From the NCBI GenBank assembly GCA_022447405.1, contig JAKVCE010000136.1:1-6228 (forward strand): a DNA stretch of 6,228 nt, read 5' to 3'. Source of the stretch: Planctomycetota bacterium. Lineage in GTDB: Bacteria; Planctomycetota; UBA1135; GCA-002686595. This document shows, piece by piece, positions 1 to 5,828 of this stretch. Numbering within the stretch: position 1 is the first letter of the stretch; the number at the start of each line of letters is the position of its first letter. Under the pieces are notes generated by a model that was given only the letters and a program-made list of their open reading frames with translations, ran no database searches and had not been told where the DNA came from. A program made the translations under genes and the position numbers.

Positions 1-13
1 AATCCACGCCAAA

Positions 14-472
14 ATGCCCGCTGAACATAGCGAAAGTCCGTTAGCGGGGTCCGGCTCGCCGCTGTCAAACGGAAGCACCGTGTCCTTTGTGGGGACACAG
101 GCCATAGAGCTCGACAACACATTGAAAAGTAGAGCGCTGCAGCGGCAGTTCGAGCAGGCCAAGGGCGAGGCCGACCTGGTGCACGCCGACGCTGGGTTGT
201 TTGGAGGGCGATCGACAATTGTGGTGATCCTGCACTGGGTCTTGTGCCTTTTAATGCCCCTTGTTGTGTTTATAACGTACTTATCCTGGGACACCTTTGG
301 CATGCCGTGGGGCATGAACGCACCGAGTTTTGTGTTTGGGGTTTGCATGTTTTCAGTATTAGCTGGCACGGTAGCCGTCGCGGTCCAAGACCGCGTCGTC
401 GCGATCATCGAAGCGCAGCCCAGCCTCACGCGTGGCCGCGTCTGGGCCGTGGCAGGGGAAGCAGGAGCGTGA
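14..472 (+). CDS. Chimeric reading frame: part of an unknown membrane protein running into antisense cytochrome DNA
   Basis: I do not recognise this protein. The frame is open to the left window edge, so the ATG at 14 may not be the true start, and no Shine-Dalgarno sequence precedes it. Residues 1-65 are polar. A membrane segment is visible at about 68-90 (IVVILHWVLCLLMPLVVFITYL) and a second begins near 104 (SFVFGVCMFSVLAG). That second helix is interrupted at about residue 117, where the DNA switches to sequence antisense to the cytochrome gene. Residues from about 118 to 152 are therefore probably not native. Codon use in the left part (many TTT, TTA, ATA, AGT, AAA, AGA) is unlike the GC-ending codons of every other gene here. 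The source could be a different replicon, a horizontally acquired segment, or a different organism joined by misassembly. Confidence 0.35.
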   Translation: MPAEHSESPLAGSGSPLSNGSTVSFVGTQAIELDNTLKSRALQRQFEQAKGEADLVHADAGLFGGRSTIVVILHWVLCLLMPLVVFITYLSWDTFGMPWGMNAPSFVFGVCMFSVLAGTVAVAVQDRVVAIIEAQPSLTRGRVWAVAGEAGA

Positions 473-598
473 CAAGAGGGGCAGCACCTCGCTCTGGAAG
501 GAGACCTCGTCCGCGCCCTCGGCGGCGGCGCTCAGCCCGCTCATGGAGAGGGCTGCGGTGAAGAGGAGGAGGCTGCGTGTACACATCACAGGGCTCAT
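359..598 (-). pseudogene. Truncated planctomycete-type cytochrome c (PSCyt1) N-terminal fragment
   Basis: The protein starts at ATG 598 with a signal peptide (about residues 5-26, core SLLLFTAALSMSGLSAAA). It continues into a typical PSCyt1 domain: FQSEVLPLLSRSCFPCHGPD, with the c-type haem site C46-F-P-C49-H50, then AGLRFDDRDDAVLDRDGY. In known members this domain continues with a VPG-containing stretch and is followed by DUF1549/DUF1553 domains, for a total of many hundred residues; these are secreted proteins common in Planctomycetes. Here the similarity ends after residue 77, and a TAA follows one codon later, exactly where base composition changes. I read it as a gene cut by a junction, not a natural short protein. 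A weak GAGAAG lies 9 bases before the start. An alternative start at Met5 (586) is possible but lacks a ribosome site. Confidence 0.75.
361..370. other. Sequence junction (insertion edge, recombination point or assembly join)
   Basis: To the left, 241-300 and 301-360 have 26 and 29 G/C out of 60 by my count. To the right, composition rises at once to the level of the rest of the window. The cytochrome homology on the minus strand stops at codons 365-370, and the plus-strand membrane protein reading loses its character at the same place. No target-site duplication or terminal inverted repeat can be judged because only one side of the left segment is present. Confidence 0.65.
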
Positions 599-615
599 GT
601 TACTAGGCTTCTCTC

Positions 616-1503
616 ATGGGCGCGCGTGAGGTGATCCTCCTAGACGGAGGGACAGGGACGGAGCTCCGCGAGCGCGGAGTCGAGGTCCCTTGTCACCGAA
701 CCTCGATCTGGTCTGCCCATGCGCTCATCGCTGCTCCTGATGAGGTGGTGGCTGTACACCGCGAGTACATCGAGGCGGGCGCGCGGGTCGTGACGGCCTG
801 CAACTACGCCGTGACTCCGACGCTCCTCGCGCGGGAGGGGATGGGGGACCGCGTCGAGGAGCTCAGCGTCCTCGCGGTAGAGCTCGCGCGGCGGGCGGCC
901 GAGGAGTCGGGGGAGGAGGTCCGGGTCGCTGCCTCGCTGCCGCCCCTCGACACGAGCTACCGCGCTGACCTCGTCGCGCCTGATGCTGAGCTTCACGCGG
1001 AGTACTCGCGCATCGCAGAGGTGCTCGCGCCGAGGGTGGATGTCCTCCTGTGCGAGACGCTCTCGCTCTCACGTGAGGCGGTCGTCGCAGCGGAGTGCGC
1101 CTTGGAGACTGGGCGAGAGGTCTGGTTGAGCTGGACCCTGCAGGGGAACCGACCGGGGCTGCTCCCTGGCGGCGAGCGCCTGGAGGAGGCCTTCGCTGCA
1201 GCGGCGCACCTCCCCGTGCACGCCCACATGGTGAACTGCTGCGGCGCGAACCTCCTTACTGAGGCGATGCCGCGGCTCGCGGCGCTCTCCGACCGCCCGA
1301 TCGGTGGCTACGCCAACGCGGCCGACGCGCTGCCGGGTGACTTCGACCCCCTCGATCCAGAGGAGGTCCCGTATGAGGACTTGGACCCGATCGCATACGC
1401 GGACGCAGCGCTCCGCTGGGTCGAGGCTGGCGCCACCTTGGTGGGAGGCTGCTGTCACACGAGGCCTGCTCACCTAGACGAGGTGCGGCGCAGGCTCTCC
1501 TGA
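616..1503 (+). CDS. Homocysteine S-methyltransferase family protein (MmuM-like)
   Basis: This 295-residue cytosolic enzyme of the S-methyl_trans (Pfam) family has full length for the stand-alone MmuM type. The family moves a methyl group from a donor such as S-methylmethionine to homocysteine, giving methionine, with a zinc held by three cysteines. Visible signatures are ILLDGGTGTELRERG (7-21), TACNYAVTP (60-68), LCETLS (145-150), the first zinc cysteine in VNCCGAN (C208 or C209) and the paired cysteines of GGCCHTRPAHL (C279, C280). The methyl donor cannot be told from sequence, and related betaine- or cobalamin-dependent enzymes share these motifs. The start at 616 puts the first strand exactly at the N-terminus and is convincing, yet there is no Shine-Dalgarno sequence. 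Its start lies 17 bases from the divergent cytochrome start, so it may be leaderless. It looks monocistronic and converges on the HlyD gene with 11 bases between stops. Confidence 0.9.
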   Translation: MGAREVILLDGGTGTELRERGVEVPCHRTSIWSAHALIAAPDEVVAVHREYIEAGARVVTACNYAVTPTLLAREGMGDRVEELSVLAVELARRAAEESGEEVRVAASLPPLDTSYRADLVAPDAELHAEYSRIAEVLAPRVDVLLCETLSLSREAVVAAECALETGREVWLSWTLQGNRPGLLPGGERLEEAFAAAAHLPVHAHMVNCCGANLLTEAMPRLAALSDRPIGGYANAADALPGDFDPLDPEEVPYEDLDPIAYADAALRWVEAGATLVGGCCHTRPAHLDEVRRRLS

Positions 1504-1520
1504 GGAGCGGGAGCTCAGGA
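1498..1520. terminator. Symmetric hairpin spanning both convergent stop codons
   Basis: A perfect 7-base inverted repeat, TCCTGAG (1498-1504) and CTCAGGA (1514-1520), has a 9-base loop. The plus-strand TGA (1501-1503) is in one arm and the minus-strand TGA (1515-1517) in the other. It is followed by a short CCC-TTCG-GGG mini-hairpin at 1521-1530. There is no T tract on either side, so it is not a canonical intrinsic terminator. A role in ending or protecting both transcripts is inferred from position. Confidence 0.35.
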
Positions 1521-2687
1521 CCCTTCGGGGAGGGCGTCCGGTCGTCTGACCAAGACGCGCTCGCCGGGTGTCAGGCCGAGGGCAGGCGTCCCACGCACGA
1601 GGGCGACGCGACCGAACTCGGGGATCGCCGGGTCCAGCCAGAGTCGCTCAGGGACGGCGCGCACGTCGGGCGCGATCCGGATCACGGTGGACTCGATCGT
1701 GCGGTTGGGCTCCAAGGTGGAGGAGAGGAGCACGGGGTCTTCGACATCGAGAGCGCCGAGCTCTGCCTCGGGGATGAAGACCTCCACCTCGAGGACGCCC
1801 GAGGGGATGAGGGTGAGGAGCGGGTCCCCTGCGGCGACCACGCGGCCGCGGTGGCCAGAGAGGGAGGCGACGTGTCCGTCCACGGGGGCGCGGACCACGA
1901 GCTCACGGGCAGCGATGAGGAGCTCGTCGATGGCTGCCTCTTGGACGTCCAAGGCGAGGTCGAGGGGCTCCAGGATGGGGGCGTGGGCGGGCTCCTCAGG
2001 CAGGGACTCGCGGTAGAAGTCGGTGCGCTGCTGTGCCTTCTCGAGCTCTTCCAGGTTCGCGCTCAAGAGCTCCCTGTCGGCGGAGATCTCTGCGACCGTC
2101 CGCTCGATCCTGAGCTCGAGCTCTTCCACCTCGGCGGTGGGGGTGAGGCCCTCCTCGGCGAGGCCTTGGAGCCTGGCCAAGCGGACGCGCAGGCGCTGCT
2201 CTTGGACGACGTTTGAGGCGATCTCGCCCTGGATCTCGAGGCCGTCGATGCGAGCCTCGGACTCGTCGCTCAGGTAGCGCCGCAGCTCCATGGCGCGGTC
2301 GAAGCCGCTCACGCGCTCTGAGTTATCTAGCCTCGCGCGCTCGGCGCCGAGCTCGGAGCGCAGTCGGGTCATCTCTGCGCGGGCTGTCGCGATGCCGGCC
2401 TGTATCTGAGCCGGGTCCAAGGTCGCGATGACCTCGCCCGTCTCGACGTACTGGTAGAGCGCGATGGGGAGGGTCTCGATCCGCCCGTCGATGGCCGAAG
2501 CGACCTCGACCTCCGGGTTCCTGACGAGGCCGAGGAACTCCTGAGTGACGGGGCGGCTCTCGTGGAGCATCCACGCGCCGAGGCCAGCCGCTCCCCAGAA
2601 CGCGAGCGTCACAGGCAGGTGGAGGAGCCGCTCAAACCACTGCCCAATGGGCGTGCGGACGCGCTTCATCTTCTTTGCCTTAGCCAT
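1515..2687 (-). CDS. HlyD-family periplasmic adaptor (membrane fusion protein)
   Basis: This 390-residue protein has the layout of a membrane fusion protein. It has a basic cytoplasmic tail (1-20), one membrane helix at about 22-41 (LHLPVTLAFWGAAGLGAWML), a first lipoyl half (about 60-93, with DGRIETLPIALYQYVETGEVIATLDP) and a long charged coiled coil (about 95-262). A second lipoyl half (263-295, LVVRAPVDGHVASLSGHRGRVVAAGDPLL) and a beta-barrel region (about 298-385) follow. Such proteins sit in the inner membrane and bridge the periplasm, linking an ABC, MFS or RND transporter to an outer-membrane channel. No such transporter is present here. The neighbours are a DUF4956 membrane protein 14 bases upstream and a VTC polymerase, so it is the third gene of that operon. 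The ATG at 2687 has a good Shine-Dalgarno. Assignment to the HlyD superfamily is firm; substrate and partners are unknown. Confidence 0.88.
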   Translation of the reverse strand: MAKAKKMKRVRTPIGQWFERLLHLPVTLAFWGAAGLGAWMLHESRPVTQEFLGLVRNPEVEVASAIDGRIETLPIALYQYVETGEVIATLDPAQIQAGIATARAEMTRLRSELGAERARLDNSERVSGFDRAMELRRYLSDESEARIDGLEIQGEIASNVVQEQRLRVRLARLQGLAEEGLTPTAEVEELELRIERTVAEISADRELLSANLEELEKAQQRTDFYRESLPEEPAHAPILEPLDLALDVQEAAIDELLIAARELVVRAPVDGHVASLSGHRGRVVAAGDPLLTLIPSGVLEVEVFIPEAELGALDVEDPVLLSSTLEPNRTIESTVIRIAPDVRAVPERLWLDPAIPEFGRVALVRGTPALGLTPGERVLVRRPDALPEGS

Positions 2688-2697
2688 CTCTTCAGCG

Positions 2698-2704
2698 CTC
2701 CTTA
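2698..2704 (-). promoter_or_regulatory. Ribosome binding site of the HlyD gene, overlapping the upstream stop codon
   Basis: On the minus strand TAAGGAG is followed by 10 bases and then the ATG at 2687. The TAA is the stop codon of the DUF4956 gene, so ribosomes finishing that gene sit on the next initiation signal, which supports translational coupling. Confidence 0.6.
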
Positions 2705-3394
2705 GATCTCCGCCAGCTCATCTCTCAGGACCAAGGAGGCCGCGGCGATCCCGGCGGCTCCTTGCAGCTCACTCACGAGGTCTGCGCCGCGGTTCCTGTC
2801 GCGCAGCCTGACCTCTAAGACGTAGTCCACCTCGTCCTCGTTCCTGTGTCGCGCGGAGATCTGACGCGTCCTGCGGCAGTGGCGCTTGAGGATGTCTCTC
2901 GGGTATTTGCCATCCGATGCGACGCGGACGCTCACGTGACCGTCGAAGGAGGAGAGCTTCCCGAAGCCTGTGAAGTGCAGGTACAGCGCGACGACGAGGA
3001 GCGCGACCGTGCCGACGAGCGCCGCGAGGTGCCGCTGTGATCCCAGCGCCATCCCCAGCACGAGCGAGAAGAACACGTAGACAGTGTCTCGTGTGTCCTT
3101 GAGCACGTTTCGGAAGCGGATGATGGCCAGCGCGCCGATCAAGCCGAAGGCCGTGACGATGCTGTTCCCGATGACGAACATGACCAGCGAGACGACGATG
3201 GTCAGGAGCACGAGGGACTGCGTGAAGGTGCGCGCGTACGAGACGCCAGAGTGAGTCCACATGTAGACCCACGCGACGACCTGCCCGAGGAACACGCCGA
3301 GCAAGAGCGTCAGCGCGAGGTTCTCGAGGGTGTAGGCGGGGGTGAGGTCAGTGGCCTCCATCCCTTTCAGCCAGTCGAAGATGCGATTGTCCAT
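2702..3394 (-). CDS. DUF4956 multi-pass membrane protein
   Basis: This 230-residue protein has about five membrane segments (roughly 25-45, 58-76, 80-93, 103-118, 122-140) and a C-terminal soluble domain (about 150-230). The motif AFGLIGALAIIRFRNVLKD followed by TRDT (82-104), at the end of the third helix, is the hallmark I associate with DUF4956. It vaguely recalls the R-rich loop of MgtC-type proteins (inference only). The soluble tail ends with VSELQGAAGIAAASLVL, which looks like a small alpha/beta ferredoxin-like or ACT-like fold. DUF4956 genes are often found beside VTC-domain polymerase genes in bacteria, as here: the VTC stop is 3 bases before this ATG. The biochemical function is not established. 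Acting as membrane anchor, channel or regulator of the VTC enzyme is an inference from context. No frameshift or truncation is seen. Confidence 0.85.
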   Translation of the reverse strand: MDNRIFDWLKGMEATDLTPAYTLENLALTLLLGVFLGQVVAWVYMWTHSGVSYARTFTQSLVLLTIVVSLVMFVIGNSIVTAFGLIGALAIIRFRNVLKDTRDTVYVFFSLVLGMALGSQRHLAALVGTVALLVVALYLHFTGFGKLSSFDGHVSVRVASDGKYPRDILKRHCRRTRQISARHRNEDEVDYVLEVRLRDRNRGADLVSELQGAAGIAAASLVLRDELAEI

Positions 3395-3397
3395 AAC

Positions 3398-4144
3398 TCA
3401 GATCACCATGCGCATCGCGCCTAAGCGGTTCGCCTCCTCGACGCAGAGGACGTACTTCGGGACTGAGGTTCTCTCGAGCTGAAACTCGTTCACCATCTTC
3501 CCGACCCAAGAGGGGAAGAGGTTGGTGAACTTCAGCTCGAGGATGACGTGCTTCATGGGGACGGTGATCCAGTCTCCGCCCTCATGCTTGATGTCGGAGT
3601 CGACGGTCACAGCGCCCTCGAGGTCGTCATCAAAAGTGATCCGGACAGGGTCAGCGCTTTGTGAGACGAAGGCCTCTCGTTTGTACTTCACACGCATGAC
3701 GGGCTCAGCGCCGTGGAGGTCACGGAGGCTGATGAACTTGCTGAGGTCTGTGTCTTGCGGGACCTCCAGGGTGCTGCGATCGAGGAGCTCTGTCGCGGTC
3801 GACCGGGAGACGGCCTCACGGAACTTGTAGACGATCCCGTTCATGCGCTTCTTCACCTCGAAGAAGGCTTGGTCTGAGGGCTTGTCAGAGTAGGTGCGCA
3901 CCCTGAGCTTGAAGCGGTTCTTAAGGCCCCTGGCGGTGGACTGGTAGAGGGACATCTCGGGGCTGTCTAGGTAGAGGCTCGAGATGGGGTAGCGGCCGTC
4001 TGCATGCCCTCGCGCGAAGCGGTCTCGATGGACGAAGGGCTGGATGTACTCCCTGATCCCGTCTACTTGGTCTCTCCTCACCAGGTACTTGCACTCCACC
4101 CTTGAGAGCAGGGTGTCGTCCGTTCTGGGGGTCTCTGAGGCCAT
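3398..4144 (-). CDS. VTC-domain (triphosphate tunnel fold) polyphosphate polymerase-like protein
   Basis: With the ATG at 4144 this is a 248-residue soluble protein that is nearly all VTC domain. The VTC fold makes polyphosphate from ATP in yeast Vtc4, with basic residues lining a tunnel. Residues matching the expected tunnel are visible: RVECKYLV (E17, K19), KLRVRTY (R81, R83), FFEVKKRMNGIVYKFR (E97, K99, K100, K107), MRVKYKREAF (R151, R156), RITFDDDL (168-175), ILELKF (E203, K205) and PKYVLCVE (K230). YLDSPEMSLYQ (58-68) is also typical of the family. No essential position appears lost, so activity is likely, though product and length are unknown. A TTG at 4210 in the same frame would add a 22-residue Pro/Arg-rich extension preceded by AGGGGAG 3 bases away. 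I prefer 4144 because the conserved domain starts shortly after it, although no clear ribosome site precedes it. It is the first gene of the operon with DUF4956 and HlyD. Confidence 0.87.
   Translation of the reverse strand: MASETPRTDDTLLSRVECKYLVRRDQVDGIREYIQPFVHRDRFARGHADGRYPISSLYLDSPEMSLYQSTARGLKNRFKLRVRTYSDKPSDQAFFEVKKRMNGIVYKFREAVSRSTATELLDRSTLEVPQDTDLSKFISLRDLHGAEPVMRVKYKREAFVSQSADPVRITFDDDLEGAVTVDSDIKHEGGDWITVPMKHVILELKFTNLFPSWVGKMVNEFQLERTSVPKYVLCVEEANRLGAMRMVI
3401..3407 (-). promoter_or_regulatory. Ribosome binding site of the DUF4956 gene inside the VTC gene end
   Basis: GGTGATC on the minus strand matches the 5'-extended half of the anti-Shine-Dalgarno complement (TAAGGAGGTGATC) and stands 6 bases before the ATG at 3394. 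The same bases encode the last two VTC residues (V-I), directly before TGA, and fit coupled translation. The usual AGGAGG core is absent. Confidence 0.4.
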
Positions 4145-4190
4145 GGGAGGGGGTCTTAGGGCGCGTAAAGGGCGTTCGGGTGGGGTATGT

Positions 4191-4205
4191 CCGGAGCAAC
4201 TCCGG
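4191..4205. repeat. Perfect 6-base inverted repeat (CCGGAG-CAA-CTCCGG)
   Basis: The arms at 4191-4196 and 4200-4205 are separated by 3 bases. It lies in the probable 5' leader of the VTC operon, 47 bases before the ATG at 4144, where it could form a compact RNA hairpin or serve as an operator. The function is inferred from position only. Confidence 0.4.
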
Positions 4206-4222
4206 TTCAATGGCTCCCCTGA

Positions 4223-4238
4223 GGGCGTTTATCCGCCC
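4223..4238. repeat. 5-base inverted repeat (GGGCG-6-CGCCC)
   Basis: The arms at 4223-4227 and 4234-4238 flank TTTATC. It sits just downstream of the candidate minus-strand -10 element, at about the expected transcription start of the VTC operon. A short dyad like this can occur by chance in GC-rich DNA. Confidence 0.25.
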
Positions 4239-4243
4239 ATTAC

Positions 4244-4249
4244 AGTATA
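4244..4249 (-). promoter_or_regulatory. Candidate -10 element (TATACT) for the VTC-DUF4956-HlyD operon
   Basis: TATACT matches the sigma-70 type consensus in five of six positions and lies in a locally AT-richer stretch of the divergent intergenic region. The -35 side is poor: the best candidates (TTTGGG or TTGGGC near 4264-4270) give a spacing of only 14-15 bases. If used, transcription would start near 4237 and leave a leader of about 93 bases carrying the 4191-4205 hairpin. Confidence 0.3.
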
Positions 4250-4264
4250 GCCCGGCATTTTGAG

Positions 4265-4276
4265 CCCAAAGTTGGG
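4265..4276. repeat. Dyad CCCAA-AG-TTGGG in the divergent promoter region
   Basis: A perfect 5-base inverted repeat with a 2-base centre overlaps the position of the -35 region of the candidate minus-strand promoter. It also lies 41 bases before the start of the plus-strand gene. It could be a regulator site acting on both genes. No Pho-box-like CTGTCA repeats are seen. Confidence 0.3.
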
Positions 4277-4308
4277 TATCCGACAGTTCTAGACAGAGGG
4301 CGTACCGC

Positions 4309-4312
4309 GGAG
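4309..4312 (+). promoter_or_regulatory. Ribosome binding site of the 100-residue protein gene
   Basis: GGAG stands 5 bases before the ATG at 4318, which supports this start for the small gene. Confidence 0.5.
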
Positions 4313-4317
4313 TCGAG

Positions 4318-4620
4318 ATGGCATCGATCACAGAGTTCCAAGCGCGAGTGGATGAAGGCGGCGATCCCCCGTCAGAGCTAGACCCTTGCTTGAGAGCGCT
4401 CTGGCTAGGCCGCAGCGGAGATTGGGAGGGATCGCACGACATCATCAACGACATCTCCACGCCGCTCGGCAGCTGGATTCATGCTTGGCTGCACCGCGTC
4501 GAGGGCGACCTCTCGAACGCCAACTACTGGTATCGCCTCGCGGCGCAGCCGCCCATGGAGTGTGACTTGGAGGAGGAGTGGAGAGAGCTCGTGGGCGCAG
4601 CCCTCTCGTCTGACCCTTAG
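4318..4620 (+). CDS. Small conserved protein of unknown function
   Basis: This 100-residue, soluble, acidic protein has no signal peptide or membrane helix. The central part, ALWLGRSGDWEGSHDIIND (27-45) and WIHAWLHRVEGDLSNANYWY (53-72), resembles a small, widespread uncharacterised bacterial family that has this spaced pattern of Trp, His and Tyr. That recognition is from memory and is not proof. The two helical blocks look like a short helical-repeat (TPR/Sel1-like) fold, with H40, H55 and H59 as candidate functional residues (inference). No enzyme role is known to me. The gene diverges from the VTC operon and shares its 173-base intergenic region. Its stop lies 9 bases from the convergent aminotransferase stop. 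The ribosome site and codon use typical of the window support a real gene. Confidence 0.75.
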   Translation: MASITEFQARVDEGGDPPSELDPCLRALWLGRSGDWEGSHDIINDISTPLGSWIHAWLHRVEGDLSNANYWYRLAAQPPMECDLEEEWRELVGAALSSDP

Positions 4621-4638
4621 AGAGGGAGCTCAGGCTCC
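4615..4638. terminator. Convergent-gene end with imperfect hairpin
   Basis: Two alternative pairings are possible: GGAGC-TCAG-GCTCC (4625-4638), or CCTTAG (4615-4620) with CTCAGG (4629-4634) with one mismatch. The second has the plus-strand TAG in one arm and the minus-strand TGA in the other, the same layout as at 1498-1520. No T tract follows, so termination here is a positional inference. Confidence 0.3.
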
Positions 4639-5826
4639 AACCCCCAAGGCGGTGAGGGCCTTGGCGAGGTGCTCGTACTGCTCGATGGAGTTGTAGGCCT
4701 GCGCGGAGATGCGCAGGTAGCGCGCGTGGAGCGGCGCCCAGCGCATGACGGGGACTTGCACCGAGTGCTCCGCGATGAGCGCCTCTTGCAGCGGGTCCTC
4801 ATAGAGACCCTCGTGAGGCGTGGTGTCCTCTGGGAGGATGACCGTCGCGAGGTGCGAGATCATCTCATCAGGGCAGGGCGTCTCTTGCCCGAGGGCAGAG
4901 AGGATCGTGGCGCGACCAGCCAGGGCGAGCGCGCGGTTCTTCTCTCTCAGCTCGCTCCAACCTCCGGGGTAGAGTGCGCCCATCGCGTCGATCGCCGCAG
5001 GGATGCAGAGGATGGGGGTCGGGTCCTGCGTGCCGGTCCAGTCGGCCTCGAGGCGGAAGCGGCTGCGGTCACGCCGGGGAGAGTTGGCGCCGTGGCTGAT
5101 GGAGAGCGGGCGGATCTTGTCTTGGCGGTCACGGCGGACATGGATGACCGCAGAGCCCTTGGGCGTGCAGAGCCACTTGTGACAGTTCCCCGAGTAGTAG
5201 GCGGCGCCGAGCTCGTCGAGGTTGAGGTCTAGCTGCCCGGGACAGTGCGCGCCATCGACCAAGGTGTCGACCCCGCGTTCGTTCAAGCGGCTGACGATTG
5301 CCTCGATGGGCATCACCGCTCCGGTCGCGCTCGTGATGTGGTCGACGAGCGCGAGGCGGGTCCTGTCCGTCACCTTCGCGAGCAGCGCCTCCACGACCTC
5401 TTCAGGGTCACTGAGGGGGAAGGGGACGTGCGCGACGACGACGGCCGCGCCAGAGCGCGCCGCGACGAAGTCGAGGGCGTTGCGGCAGGCGTTGTATTCA
5501 TGATCCGTGACGAGGAGCTCGTCCGTGGGGCCGAGGTCCAGGGAGCGCAGCACCGTGTTCACGCCTCCCGTTGCGTTCGTCACGAAGGCGAGGTCCTCAG
5601 GGTCGGCGCCGAGGAACTCGCCGAGCCTCACCCTGACTGCGTCGAGCTCCCGCTCAATGTCTTCGACAAAGAAGCGCACGGGCTCTGCCTCGATCCGAGC
5701 GCGCAGCCGGGCCTGCTCTTCCAAGACGACCCTGGGGCAAGCGCCATAGGAGCCGTGGTTTAGGAAGACGACCGCAGGGTCGAGGTCCCAGTGGGCGGCG
5801 AGGGGGCTGGGTGAGGGGAGGTCCAA
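4630..5826 (-). CDS. Class V aminotransferase, isopenicillin N epimerase/cysteine desulfurase-like
   Basis: This 398-residue cytosolic PLP enzyme is of usual length for fold-type I class V proteins. Visible signatures are FLNHGSYGACPRVVLEEQ (21-38, typical of the CefD-like branch), RFFVEDIE (51-58), TNATGGVN (83-90, cofactor phosphate loop), TDHEYNACRN (107-116), VDGAH (190-194, D191 pairing with the PLP nitrogen), SGNCHKWLCTPKGSA (212-226, K217 as Schiff-base lysine), DWTGTQDPTP (262-271) and LRISAQAYN (371-379, R371 as probable carboxylate binder). The exact reaction is not predictable: family members act as epimerases, desulfurases, lyases or aminotransferases. The start is TTG at 5826, six bases after GGGAGG. 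An in-frame ATG at 6057 would add 77 low-complexity Arg-rich residues that are just the out-of-frame upstream gene. The upstream phosphatase stop is 2 bases away, so the two genes are probably co-translated. Confidence 0.9.
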   Translation of the reverse strand: MDLPSPSPLAAHWDLDPAVVFLNHGSYGACPRVVLEEQARLRARIEAEPVRFFVEDIERELDAVRVRLGEFLGADPEDLAFVTNATGGVNTVLRSLDLGPTDELLVTDHEYNACRNALDFVAARSGAAVVVAHVPFPLSDPEEVVEALLAKVTDRTRLALVDHITSATGAVMPIEAIVSRLNERGVDTLVDGAHCPGQLDLNLDELGAAYYSGNCHKWLCTPKGSAVIHVRRDRQDKIRPLSISHGANSPRRDRSRFRLEADWTGTQDPTPILCIPAAIDAMGALYPGGWSELREKNRALALAGRATILSALGQETPCPDEMISHLATVILPEDTTPHEGLYEDPLQEALIAEHSVQVPVMRWAPLHARYLRISAQAYNSIEQYEHLAKALTALGVGA

Positions 5827-5828
5827 GC

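Noticed and set aside
299..306. GGCATGCC palindrome, with GGCATG repeated at 311
   Set aside because: It is too short and isolated to support a terminal repeat or binding site.
1069..1473. Minus-strand open frame of 134 codons opposite the methyltransferase
   Set aside because: It is antisense to a clear conserved gene, with no domain or ribosome site; such frames are common in GC-rich DNA.
1851..2216. Plus-strand 121-codon frame opposite the HlyD gene
   Set aside because: It is a shadow of the coiled-coil region; its leucine- and glycine-rich content follows from the complement of Glu/Leu/Arg codons.
2769..3272. Minus-strand 167-codon frame inside the DUF4956 gene
   Set aside because: It is a frame-shifted shadow, rich in Arg and His, of a clear membrane protein with the family motif.
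3921..4460. Minus-strand 179-codon frame overlapping the VTC gene start and the small plus-strand gene
   Set aside because: It is out of frame with VTC and antisense to the small gene, and has no coherent protein features.
4669..5763. Plus-strand open frames opposite the aminotransferase (4669-5232 and 5245-5763)
   Set aside because: They are mirror frames of a well-supported PLP enzyme gene, with low-complexity Arg/Val/Glu content and no recognisable motifs.
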